This document shows, piece after piece, positions 7,556-15,292 of a DNA stretch of 22,567 bases. The first letter of the stretch is position 1, and the number at the start of each line of letters is the position of its first letter. The notes beneath the pieces were generated by a model. That model was given only the letters and a program-made list of their open reading frames with translations, had not been told where the DNA came from and searched no databases. Source of the DNA: JAGVPT01 sp964384415 (GTDB lineage: Bacteria > Bacteroidota > Ignavibacteria > UBA10030 > UBA8401); NCBI GenBank assembly GCA_964384415.1, contig CAYLMV010000063.1, positions 1-22,567 of the forward strand. The letters run 5' to 3'. Position numbers and translations under genes: made by a program.

Positions 7556-7701
7556 GGGGTTAATGACGGCAAGTGAAAATGCGAGCATTCGATAGTCCCG
7601 GTACAGCGCGAATAAAAAAAACAATGTATGGTGCGAGGCATATCTGTGTCTCCTACGGGGATCGATAACCTCGCTTCGAATAAAACTTAAGAAAAAACAG
7701 A

Positions 7702-7730
7702 ATGACATTCAATACGTCAGTTTGTATATT
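7702..7730 (+). promoter_or_regulatory. Candidate sigma-70 promoter for the propeller-phosphoesterase gene
   Basis: ATGACA (7702-7707, five of six bases of the -35 consensus) lies 17 bases before TATATT (7725-7730, five of six of the -10). A start near 7737 would leave a leader of about 38 bases before the ATG at 7775, with a CGAGG nine bases before that ATG. Bacteroidota housekeeping promoters differ from this consensus, so the match is only suggestive. Confidence 0.4.
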
Positions 7731-7774
7731 AGGCCAGAAATCCCGAATCTGAAGATCTTTCGAGGCACTCCTCC

Positions 7775-10201
7775 ATGAAAACCCGTTCGATTTTTTCCTC
7801 AACCTTAATCTTGCTCTCAATCTCGTTATTTTTCTCCTCCTGCTCGAATCAATCGACAAAGACTCCTGTGCAGCTGCCCGGGACCCTGCCAGACGGCAGG
7901 ACTCTCTTGTCCAACGGATGGATCTTGTCTCCCGCCGGCACATCGGTGAATCTCGGTGATTTTCCCCTGGGGATGCGGCTCTCGCGGGACGGAAAATTTG
8001 CCGTTGTCCTCAATTGCGGCGAGGGTATACAGACAATCTCGATCGTCAACCTCCGGTCGCAGCGCGTGGTCCAGACATTGCCGATTGACAAAACGTGGAT
8101 GGGTGTTTGTTTCAATTATCGGGGAGACAGATTCTATGTTTCGGGGGGCAACGACAACCGGATACTGGAGTATTCTTTTGAGCATGACTCGGCGGCTTAT
8201 TTGCGGTCCATCGAACTGGGAAAGCAGTATCCGGCGGAAAATATCTCCCCGGCCGACGTCGCCGTAACGTATGACGGGGCAATTCTCTTTGTCGCCGCAA
8301 AAGGCGATAACAAGCTCTATAAGATAGCTCTTGCGAGCGGGCAGATCATTCAGACAACCGAATTCTCGCAGCCCCTCTATTCTTGTCAGGTCGATGAACG
8401 CCGTCATCGCGTTTACGTGAGCATCTGGGGAGGAGCGCGGGTCGGAGTTGTCGACGGTGAATCCATGGACGTGTTGAAGGAGATAAACGTAGGCGCTCAT
8501 CCGAACGAAATGGTGCAGACCAAGGATGGGAAGCGGCTCTTTGTCGCGAATGCGAACGTCAATACGGTGTCTGTCATCGATCTTGAGTCATTCAAGGTGC
8601 TTGAGACTATCTCAACATCCCTTTCCCCCGACGCCCCTGAGGGAAGTACGCCGAACTCCCTTGCGCTTTCGGGAAACGATTCCACTCTCTACATCGCGAA
8701 CGCAGACAATAATTTCGTGGCGGTGATCGATGTCGGCAAGATGGGGAACAGCCGCCCCGCCGGCTATATCCCTACAGGTTGGTATCCGACGGTTGTCCGG
8801 TGTGCCGATTCGCTCCTCCTTGTCACGAATGGGAAGGGAATGAGCTCAAGGGCAAATCCGAACCACGAGTATATCGGGAGCCTCTTTGTCGGGACGCTTT
8901 CGATGATACCCGTTCCCGGTAAGGCGCAGCTGGAAAAATATTCGTCTCAGGTTCTGCAAAACACGCCTCTCACCCGTACGACTCCCGTTCGAGTATGGGA
9001 GGCCGATAATCCGATTCCGAAATCTGCCGACATCAATTCTCCCATCAAGCATGTTATCTATGTGATCAAAGAGAACCGGACCTACGACCAGGTGTTCGGA
9101 GATATTCCAACGGGAAACGGCGATTCCTCGCTCTGTCTTTTCGGACGGGACGTTACTCCCAACGAACATGCCATGGCAGAAGAGTTTGTGCTGCTGGACA
9201 ATTACTATGAAGACGCGGAGGTGAGCGCCGACGGCCACAATTGGTCGATGGCCGCATATGCGACTGACTTTGTCGAGAAAACGTGGCCGACGCAATACGG
9301 CGGACGCGGGGGAGAATATGTTTATGAGCAGCAAGGCACTTCAACACCATCGGCCGGATACATTTGGGACGACTGCAACCGGAACAAGGTTTCGCTCAGG
9401 AATTACGGAGAGTTCGTCTTCGACGAGGACACTGCACAAGGTGCGTCGCGCATCAAGGCGGCCGGTCTCATGAACCGGACTTCTCCCGATTATCGAGGAT
9501 GGGATCTCTCCTATCCCGATGTACAGCGGGCGGCGGCGTGGTTAAAAGAATTTGATTCATACGAACAGGGAGATTCGCTGCCTGCATTCGAAATCATCAA
9601 GCTGCCGAACGACCACACGTCAGGAACGAAGAAGGGCGCTCTCTCTCCCCGTGCGATGGTCGCCGATAACGACCGCGCCCTTGGGATGATAGTAGAACGG
9701 GTCAGCCGGAGCAAATACTGGAAGGAATCTGCAATTTTTGTTCTGGAAGATGACGCCCAGAACGGACCCGATCATGTCGACGCACACCGCTCAACCGCCC
9801 TCATTATCAGTCCGTACATCAAAAGAAATTCTGTCGATCACACGATGTACTCAACCACCGGTCTGCTTCGGACGATGGAATTAATTCTCGGCCTCCCTCC
9901 GATGAGCCAATATGATGCAAGTGCGACGCCGATGTTTGCATCGTTTTCCCCCCGGCCGGATCTCACTCCATTCACCTCTCGCGAGAACATCATTGATCTT
10001 CACGAGCAGAATGCGCTCGGGGCGTACGGTCAGCAGAGAATGGAGGCTTTCAATCTGTCGAAGGAAGATGCGGTGCCGGATGCCGAATTCAATGAGATAC
10101 TCTGGAAGTCGGTGAGAGGGTCAAATTCCACAATGCCCGCCCCGGTGCGAAGCGCTATCGTCGCTCCGAGATCCAGCCGCCTCGACGATGACGATGATTG
10201 A
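7775..10201 (+). CDS. Lipoprotein with YncE-like beta-propeller and C-terminal phosphoesterase domain
   Basis: 808 residues. The signal peptide ends in a Bacteroidota-style lipobox (FFSSCS, Cys23). Residues about 50-370 are a seven-bladed YVTN/NHL-type propeller with repeats such as LFVANANVNTVSVIDLESFKV and LYIANADNNFVAVIDVG. From residue 424 an AcpA/phospholipase-C-like phosphoesterase domain begins: HVIYVIKENRTYDQVFGD, then LPNDHTSG (610-617), then EDDAQNGPDHVDAHR (658-672), which hold metal-binding Glu, Asp, Asn and His residues of this superfamily. The protein ends in an acidic DDDDD tail. It probably acts as a surface or periplasmic phosphatase or phospholipase; the substrate is unknown. 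It is transcribed away from the ECF sigma operon and followed by an HXXEE membrane protein 15 bases on. Confidence 0.88.
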   Translation: MKTRSIFSSTLILLSISLFFSSCSNQSTKTPVQLPGTLPDGRTLLSNGWILSPAGTSVNLGDFPLGMRLSRDGKFAVVLNCGEGIQTISIVNLRSQRVVQTLPIDKTWMGVCFNYRGDRFYVSGGNDNRILEYSFEHDSAAYLRSIELGKQYPAENISPADVAVTYDGAILFVAAKGDNKLYKIALASGQIIQTTEFSQPLYSCQVDERRHRVYVSIWGGARVGVVDGESMDVLKEINVGAHPNEMVQTKDGKRLFVANANVNTVSVIDLESFKVLETISTSLSPDAPEGSTPNSLALSGNDSTLYIANADNNFVAVIDVGKMGNSRPAGYIPTGWYPTVVRCADSLLLVTNGKGMSSRANPNHEYIGSLFVGTLSMIPVPGKAQLEKYSSQVLQNTPLTRTTPVRVWEADNPIPKSADINSPIKHVIYVIKENRTYDQVFGDIPTGNGDSSLCLFGRDVTPNEHAMAEEFVLLDNYYEDAEVSADGHNWSMAAYATDFVEKTWPTQYGGRGGEYVYEQQGTSTPSAGYIWDDCNRNKVSLRNYGEFVFDEDTAQGASRIKAAGLMNRTSPDYRGWDLSYPDVQRAAAWLKEFDSYEQGDSLPAFEIIKLPNDHTSGTKKGALSPRAMVADNDRALGMIVERVSRSKYWKESAIFVLEDDAQNGPDHVDAHRSTALIISPYIKRNSVDHTMYSTTGLLRTMELILGLPPMSQYDASATPMFASFSPRPDLTPFTSRENIIDLHEQNALGAYGQQRMEAFNLSKEDAVPDAEFNEILWKSVRGSNSTMPAPVRSAIVAPRSSRLDDDDD

Positions 10202-10216
10202 GGCCGATGATATTTA

Positions 10217-10771
10217 ATGCAGAACATTCTTCGATTTTTCGATCGGTTTTTGACCTTCAGGCAGCTGTTGTGGCTGATTCCGCTCCTCTTGACCCTGCAC
10301 AATGCCGAAGAAGCGCTGACGATGCCCGGTTGGGTGATGGCGAATCTTGCCGCCGTTCGCCGTGCCATTCCATTCGGTATTGATATCCAGTTCAGTCCGG
10401 TTCAACTTCTCGCCTCGCTCTTTGTGGCGACCCTTGTCCCGTTCATTGTTGCTATTTTCTGCATTCGGGGAGAGGAGAAGAGCAAGAAAGTGAATTTCCT
10501 TTTTCTCCTCCAGGCAATCGTTCTGCTGAACGTTTTCATCCCGCATCTATCCTGGTCCGCTCGGAATCTGCAATACAACCCCGGTCTCATCACAGCATTC
10601 TTCATCAATCTCCCTTTCTCGATTTATTTCTTCCATAGAAGTTACCGGGAAGGCCGTATCGACAAACGCACCTTGGTCTGGATATTTATTCTCGCCGCAG
10701 CGTTATATCCGCTCGTTGCATTGTTGCTGCATGGCAGCGGCGATATGATTGCAAATATTCTTTTCAATTGA
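10217..10771 (+). CDS. HXXEE-domain integral membrane protein
   Basis: 184 residues, mostly hydrophobic, with about five predicted membrane helices (about 16-28, 50-72, 82-98, 108-124, 137-160). LHNAEEAL carries the His28-x2-Glu31-Glu32 motif, and NPGLITAFFINLPFSIYF matches the second conserved element of the HXXEE family (PF13787). The function of that family is unknown; the His/Glu cluster inside a membrane helix suggests a metal or proton site. The gene starts 15 bases after the lipoprotein stop and is probably cotranscribed with it. No terminator is obvious, but repeats follow at once. Confidence 0.8.
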   Translation: MQNILRFFDRFLTFRQLLWLIPLLLTLHNAEEALTMPGWVMANLAAVRRAIPFGIDIQFSPVQLLASLFVATLVPFIVAIFCIRGEEKSKKVNFLFLLQAIVLLNVFIPHLSWSARNLQYNPGLITAFFINLPFSIYFFHRSYREGRIDKRTLVWIFILAAALYPLVALLLHGSGDMIANILFN

Positions 10772-11315
10772 ATGGTCTTGCGCGAATTGTTTAGAAGAGC
10801 CGCGATGTGATGTCGCTCCAATGGAGCTTTCAGGTGTTTGTGAAGGTTGCATCTATTGACATCCCGACCCTCCAGGCTGGTTTTTGACATAGAAATCTAC
10901 AACGCAATGTCGAGTGCGCGAAGATTATAGCTATTCATGGCAACAATCTATTCAAGCTCCCTTAGGGGCGAGATGTTTCGGGCATTGAAATCTGCATTCC
11001 ACTATTTATCTCGTTCCCAATCTCTGATTGGGAACGGAGTTGATGCGGCGACTTGTCATCTCGCGAATCGTCGTCATTGGCGACAGAGCTCTTTCCGAAA
11101 CTGAGCCTGGGAACGAGAATAAAGGTTGATGTTCCTTAGAGCTCGCCAAAACCTTCCGAAGGCTCTCCAATTGACTTGCACAATTCGTTTGGCATTTGTT
11201 CTGTTTTTCGAAAAACCTTCGGAAGGTTGCGCGGGCAGCCTGAGTAACTGCCGTCTGCCTCAGTGCTCTTGATCTTGCCCCTCAAAAAAAGTACTTTGCT
11301 ACGGCATATCAAACT
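10772..11315. repeat. Gene-free island of palindromic repeats
   Basis: No convincing gene lies in these 544 bases. Visible structures are: GCTCC-AAT-GGAGC (10815-10827); a degenerate CCGACC/GGCTGG pair near 10863-10880; GCTCC-CTTA-GGGGC with one G-T pair (10956-10969); an element at 11010-11117 described separately; and an exact 13-bp inverted pair, AACCTTCCGAAGG (11150-11162) and CCTTCGGAAGGTT (11216-11228). The GCTCC..GGAGC units with long spacers look like the multi-hairpin interspersed repeats common in Bacteroidota drafts. The last 40 bases (AAAAAAAGTACTTTGC) may hold the promoter of the desulfurase gene, but no clear match was found. Confidence 0.7.
11010..11117. repeat. 108-bp element with 10-bp terminal inverted repeats
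   Basis: CTCGTTCCCA (11010-11019) and TGGGAACGAG (11108-11117) are exact inverted ends. The left end is also part of a perfect 11-bp hairpin, CGTTCCCAATC (11012-11022) with GATTGGGAACG (11026-11036), loop TCT. The CTCGTTCCCA..TGGGAACGAG core resembles a short interspersed repeat seen in many unrelated bacterial genomes (memory). It is too short to encode a transposase and could be moved in trans. Confidence 0.6.
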
Positions 11316-12776
11316 ATGGAGAAGAACGAGATGACGATTGCGATAGATGCCGGAAGGCGCGTAGAGGGCGTGGAAGCGGATGAAGTCAACATCCGTTCGA
11401 TCAGAAAATACGTCGTCGGGATTGATGAGGAGATACCTATTCTCGGAGGGAAACGGAGGCCGTACGTCAATCTCGATAACGCCGCCAGCACTCCGACGAT
11501 TTCTCTCATCACGGACAAAGTGAACGAGTTCCTGAAATGGTACTCCAACGTCCACCGCGGAACCGGTTTCAAATCCAAGCTCTCTTCCTGGGTATTTGAA
11601 GAAGCGCGCGACGCGATCGCTCGTTTTGTCAAGGCCGACCTTTCAGACAGTGTCGTCATTTTCTGCCGGAACACCACGGAGGCCATTAACAAACTCGCCC
11701 ATCGGTACCCGTTCGAGCCGGGCGATGTGGTCCTCACGTCGGTGATGGAACATCATTCCAACGAGCTCCCATGGAGAAAAGTCGCGCATGTCGTGCATAT
11801 CGAAGTGACAGACGACGGGAGAATCGACGAGGCCGATTTCAGGCAGAAGATTTCTCAGTATGGATCGAAAATCAAATTAGTGGCTGTCAGCGGCGCGTCG
11901 AACGTTACCGGATTCATCAACCCCGTTCATACCTATGCCCGGTGGGCGCATGAAATCGGCGCTAAAATTATGGTGGATGCCGCCCAGCTTGCACCACACC
12001 GTCCCATCGACATGAAGCCGAAAGAAGACCCCGAACACCTAGATTATATTGCGTTTTCCGCGCATAAAATGTACGCGCCGTTCGGCGTTGGAGTACTGGT
12101 CGGCTGCCGTCAGACTTTTGAAGAAGGCGACCCTGAATATGTCGGGGGTGGAACTGTCGATATTGTGAATCTCGAAAACGCATACTGGACCGATTTGCCG
12201 GACAGGGAAGAGGCCGGAACGCCGGATATCGTGGGAGCTGTAGCCCTGGCCGAGGCAATACGCATTCTTGAAAAGATCGGATGGGACGACATAATCGAAC
12301 ATGAGTCCGCGCTCACCCGCCGCGCGCTGGAGCGCGTCTCGAGGATTCCGGGAGTTTCGCTCTACGGCGGAAAGAATGCATCCGACGCCGGTGAAAGGCT
12401 CGGAGTGCTGACTTTCAATGTCAACAACCTCAATCACGCTCTCGTCGCATCCATTCTCAGTTACGAATGGGGCATCGGCACTCGCAATGGCTGCTTCTGC
12501 GCTCATCCGTATGTGAAATGCCTTTTGCATGTGGGCGAGGCCGAATCCAAAGATATGGAAGAGCGTATTCTTGCACGCGACCGTTCGACCCTCCCCGGGT
12601 TCGTGCGCGCGAGCTTCGGCATTTACAATACGGAGGCTGAAGTCGATATTCTCTGCGAAGCGCTTTCTGCGATCGCAAAAGGAAATTACCGTGACGGCTA
12701 TACATTGAACAAAGAACGGGGAGAATATTTTCGTACCGACACCGATGACGATTTTGCAAAATATTTCACTATGTGA
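11316..12776 (+). CDS. SufS/CsdA-like cysteine desulfurase (class V aminotransferase fold)
   Basis: 486 residues, longer than the roughly 410 of SufS, with about 45 extra N-terminal residues and a short C-terminal tail. Motifs are NLDNAASTP, STxKS-region equivalent HRGTGFKSK, RNTTEAINKLA, MEHHSNELPW, the cofactor strand MVDAAQLAPHRPIDM, and the PLP lysine in FSAHKMY (Lys251). Cys395 in CFCAHP aligns with the catalytic Cys of the SufS HCAQP motif; Cys393 is an extra neighbour. The family takes sulfur from cysteine as a persulfide for Fe-S clusters or thio-cofactors. No SufBCD, SufU or SufE is nearby. ATG 11316 is used; ATG 11331 with GGAG upstream is possible. It is followed after 69 bases by another sulfur-amino-acid PLP enzyme. 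Confidence 0.87.
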   Translation: MEKNEMTIAIDAGRRVEGVEADEVNIRSIRKYVVGIDEEIPILGGKRRPYVNLDNAASTPTISLITDKVNEFLKWYSNVHRGTGFKSKLSSWVFEEARDAIARFVKADLSDSVVIFCRNTTEAINKLAHRYPFEPGDVVLTSVMEHHSNELPWRKVAHVVHIEVTDDGRIDEADFRQKISQYGSKIKLVAVSGASNVTGFINPVHTYARWAHEIGAKIMVDAAQLAPHRPIDMKPKEDPEHLDYIAFSAHKMYAPFGVGVLVGCRQTFEEGDPEYVGGGTVDIVNLENAYWTDLPDREEAGTPDIVGAVALAEAIRILEKIGWDDIIEHESALTRRALERVSRIPGVSLYGGKNASDAGERLGVLTFNVNNLNHALVASILSYEWGIGTRNGCFCAHPYVKCLLHVGEAESKDMEERILARDRSTLPGFVRASFGIYNTEAEVDILCEALSAIAKGNYRDGYTLNKERGEYFRTDTDDDFAKYFTM

Positions 12777-12845
12777 CGCCTGAGGCAAGAATCCATCTCT
12801 CCTCACCCGGCGATACATCACTCCCACAATTGCGCTTAAGCGAAG

Positions 12846-14045
12846 ATGCTCGATCCCAAAAAATTATCTCTTTCGACCAAAGCAATTCACGGCAAGAAGC
12901 TCCATCCGTACAAAGGCCCTGTCTCGCTTCCCATCTATCAGACATCGACGTATCGATTTGACAGTTCCGATGACGCTATCCGCTATGCGAACGGAGACAC
13001 CTCGGTTTACGTCTATACGCGGTATCATAACCCGACCGTCCATGATGTTGAAGAAAAAATCGCTCTCATGGAAGAAGGCGAGGACGCCGCATTGTTCGCT
13101 TCGGGGATGGCGGCGATTTCAACGGCGATATTGACATTCGTTCACGCCGGCGAGGAGATCGTGAGCACGCCGGCTCTCTACGGCGGAACGTATCGCTTCT
13201 TTCGAGACATCCTCCCCCAGGACGATATCCGCGTGAAATATGTCGATCCCGATCGTCTCGCTACCCTGGATCGGCTCATCACCAAAAAGACCCGGCTTGT
13301 GTTCCTGGAAACACCCACCAATCCTACCCTCGACCTTGTCGATGTACGGGAACTTGTCTCTCGCGTAAGGATGATGCAGAAGAAGCTCCGCACGAAAATT
13401 ATCATCATGATCGACAACACGTTCGCTTCATGTCTGAACCAGAAGCCGTTCGACGCCGGAGTGGACATCGTGATGGAGAGTGCGACGAAATACCTGGGCG
13501 GACACAGCGACATCCTCGCGGGCGTTCTCGTAAGCACGGCGAAAATCATTGGCAGGGTCAAAATCACGGCCAAGTATCTCGGGGGATGTGCAGATCCCTT
13601 CATGGCATATCTTCTATTCCGGAGTCTAAAAACATTTGAGCTCCGCGTGACACGGCAGAATGAAAATGCACTGGCTCTCGCGGGGAGATTGGAGCATCAT
13701 CCCAAGGTGCTGCGCGTTCTGTATCCCGGGCTTTCGTCTCATCCGCAGCATGCCCTGGCGAAAAAACAGATGACCGGTTTCGGCGGGATGGTGACCATTG
13801 AAGTGCGTGGAGGAGCCAGGGGGGCTGTGAAAGTATGCGACGCGCTCAACGTTGCGGTGAATGCGATGTCTCTCGGAGGCGTAGAAACGCTCGTGAGCAT
13901 TCCGGTCTACTCGTCGCACGTGAACATGTCCGCGGCGGAACTTAAGCGGCAGGGAGTCGCTGCAGGGATGATTCGCATTTCCGTCGGCGTTGAGGCGATA
14001 GCCGATCTTGTCGCAGATTTCGAACAGGCACTAAAGAAGATCTGA
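12846..14045 (+). CDS. Trans-sulfuration PLP enzyme (cystathionine gamma-lyase/synthase or methionine gamma-lyase type)
   Basis: 399 residues, the normal length for the Cys/Met metabolism PLP-dependent family. Motifs are PIYQTSTYRF (30-39), YTRYHNPT with Tyr57 and Arg59 that contact PLP phosphate from the partner subunit, FASGMAAIS, LETPTNPTLDLVD, MIDNTFAS with the Asp that pairs with the pyridine nitrogen, and ESATKYLGGHSD with the Schiff-base Lys215. The C-terminal part has the SLGGVETLVSIP and RISVGVE substrate-carboxylate region. The sequence does not separate gamma-lyase, gamma-synthase and methionine gamma-lyase. It lies 69 bases after the desulfurase in the same direction; both act on sulfur amino acids, and a gamma-lyase would feed cysteine to that enzyme. 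Confidence 0.88.
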   Translation: MLDPKKLSLSTKAIHGKKLHPYKGPVSLPIYQTSTYRFDSSDDAIRYANGDTSVYVYTRYHNPTVHDVEEKIALMEEGEDAALFASGMAAISTAILTFVHAGEEIVSTPALYGGTYRFFRDILPQDDIRVKYVDPDRLATLDRLITKKTRLVFLETPTNPTLDLVDVRELVSRVRMMQKKLRTKIIIMIDNTFASCLNQKPFDAGVDIVMESATKYLGGHSDILAGVLVSTAKIIGRVKITAKYLGGCADPFMAYLLFRSLKTFELRVTRQNENALALAGRLEHHPKVLRVLYPGLSSHPQHALAKKQMTGFGGMVTIEVRGGARGAVKVCDALNVAVNAMSLGGVETLVSIPVYSSHVNMSAAELKRQGVAAGMIRISVGVEAIADLVADFEQALKKI

Positions 14046-14110
14046 GAATCGTAGACGACAGGCGCCGATTGCGTCAGCTTTGGCGTGCATGAACTCGAAT
14101 AATAAATCGT

Positions 14111-14150
14111 CGTGCCCGCCCGTGCTTCCCGCGGGACGGACATGACAGGT
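14111..14150. repeat. Degenerate GC-rich palindromic repeat
   Basis: The segment has TGCCCG near its left end, CCGT (14120-14123) opposite ACGG (14136-14139), an inner CCCGCGGG palindrome (14128-14135), and ends in CATGACA. The TGCCCG...CATGACA frame matches the palindrome at 4515-4545, suggesting a shared repeat family. It sits between the PLP enzyme and the radical SAM gene and may act in termination. Confidence 0.35.
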
Positions 14151-14226
14151 TAAGCCGTTATCCGCTCCCCCCTTCTGGAATTCCAACCATTTTTTTTTTA
14201 TATTCATCTGACACTTGTGCGGGCGA

Positions 14227-15213
14227 ATGAAATTTATTCCATCCTACATACCGTTGTTTGCTTCCGGAGAATTTCAGCGGCGCCTCGATATGCTGGAGGG
14301 AAAGCTGGAGTCGTGTACGATTTGCCCTCATGATTGCGGAAATAATCGGTTGCGGGATGAACTGGCCCGGTGCTATTCCGGCCTCCTTCCTATTGTTTCA
14401 TCGTATTGCCAGCATTTTGGTGAGGAGCCGGCTTTGGGAGGATCCCAGGGGGTCGGGAATATCTTCCTCGGCAATTGCAATCTTCGCTGCGTGTACTGCC
14501 AGAATTTTCAGATCAGCCAGAATTGGAAGGAAGAACGAAAGAACGAAGTCTCCTTCGAGCGGATGGCAGAGATGATGCTTGAGCTCCAGGCAAAAGGAGT
14601 TGAGGCGATCGGGTTTGTTTCGCCGACTCACTTTGTGCCGCAGATCGTCCGGGCGCTGGCAATTGCGATTCCGCGCGGCTTGGAGCTGCCACTCATCTAT
14701 AACACCAATGCCTATGATTCCGTCGATGTGCTCCGGTTGCTCGACGGAATTTTTGATATCTACCTGCCGGACCTGAAATACAGCGAGGACGATTTTGGCT
14801 ATCGTTACTCCAAGGTGAAATCATACACCGAGATTTCGCGGGCGGCGGCGAAAGAGATGCACAGGCAGGTGGGGAGTGAGATCGTGTACGGCGAAGATGG
14901 ATTAGTAAAACGGGGACTGATTATCCGCCACCTTGTTCTCCCGAACGACATTGCATCGTCGGAAGAAACTCTTCGCTGGATCGCTGCGGCCTTGGACAAC
15001 CGTGTGATGCTCAGCGTGATGTCGCAGTATTACCCGACTCACAAAGCTCTGACGACGGAGCTGCTCGACCGGCGCATACGTGAAAGCGAATACGAAAAAG
15101 TGATGCGGCTGCTGGACAAGTATGGATTCGAAAATGGCTGGGCTCAGGAGTTTGAAAGCCACGATTACTACCGGCCCGATTTCAGCGACAGGGTGGAACC
15201 GTTTAAGAGATAA
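14227..15213 (+). CDS. Radical SAM protein of the PflX / PflA-like family (COG1313 type)
   Basis: 328 residues. The 4Fe-4S/SAM motif is Cys84-x3-Cys88-x2-Cys91 (CNLRCVYC), preceded by GVGNIFLGN and followed by QNFQIS, typical of this family. The N-terminus holds more cysteines (CTICPHDC at 30-37, Cys49, Cys61), also a family trait and possibly a second metal site. Later segments are FVSPTHFVPQI, YNTNAYDS, DIYLPDLKY and SVMSQYYPTH. The family is named for pyruvate-formate-lyase activase, but its true reaction is not established; relatives occur next to AMMECR1 and Memo genes, which are absent here. A TTG at 14215 is in frame, but ATG 14227 fits the conserved start. A T-rich stretch with TATATT (14199-14204) lies upstream as a possible -10. 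Confidence 0.87.
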   Translation: MKFIPSYIPLFASGEFQRRLDMLEGKLESCTICPHDCGNNRLRDELARCYSGLLPIVSSYCQHFGEEPALGGSQGVGNIFLGNCNLRCVYCQNFQISQNWKEERKNEVSFERMAEMMLELQAKGVEAIGFVSPTHFVPQIVRALAIAIPRGLELPLIYNTNAYDSVDVLRLLDGIFDIYLPDLKYSEDDFGYRYSKVKSYTEISRAAAKEMHRQVGSEIVYGEDGLVKRGLIIRHLVLPNDIASSEETLRWIAAALDNRVMLSVMSQYYPTHKALTTELLDRRIRESEYEKVMRLLDKYGFENGWAQEFESHDYYRPDFSDRVEPFKR

Positions 15214-15292
15214 GAGAAAAGAGATAAGAGAAAAGAAAGAAGAGAGAAGAAGGGTTGAATTAAGGATTATAAATTAAGAAGAAGGAGAAGCT
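15206..15292 (+). repeat. Purine-rich spacer with 14-bp tandem repeat and strong ribosome binding site
   Basis: AGAGATAAGAGAAA occurs twice in tandem (15206-15233), starting inside the last codons of the radical SAM gene. The whole spacer is nearly all A and G on this strand. It ends in AAGAAGGAGAAGCT directly before the ATG at 15293, giving the dehydratase gene one of the best Shine-Dalgarno sites in the window. Confidence 0.6.

Noticed and set aside
10772..11315. Small RNA, riboswitch or decayed transposase gene
   Set aside because: No riboswitch core, tRNA-like cloverleaf or transposase-like translation could be followed; the visible structure is explained by repeats.
11136..11737. Minus-strand open frames across the desulfurase start
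   Set aside because: They mirror a clearly conserved plus-strand enzyme, with low-complexity translations and no motif.
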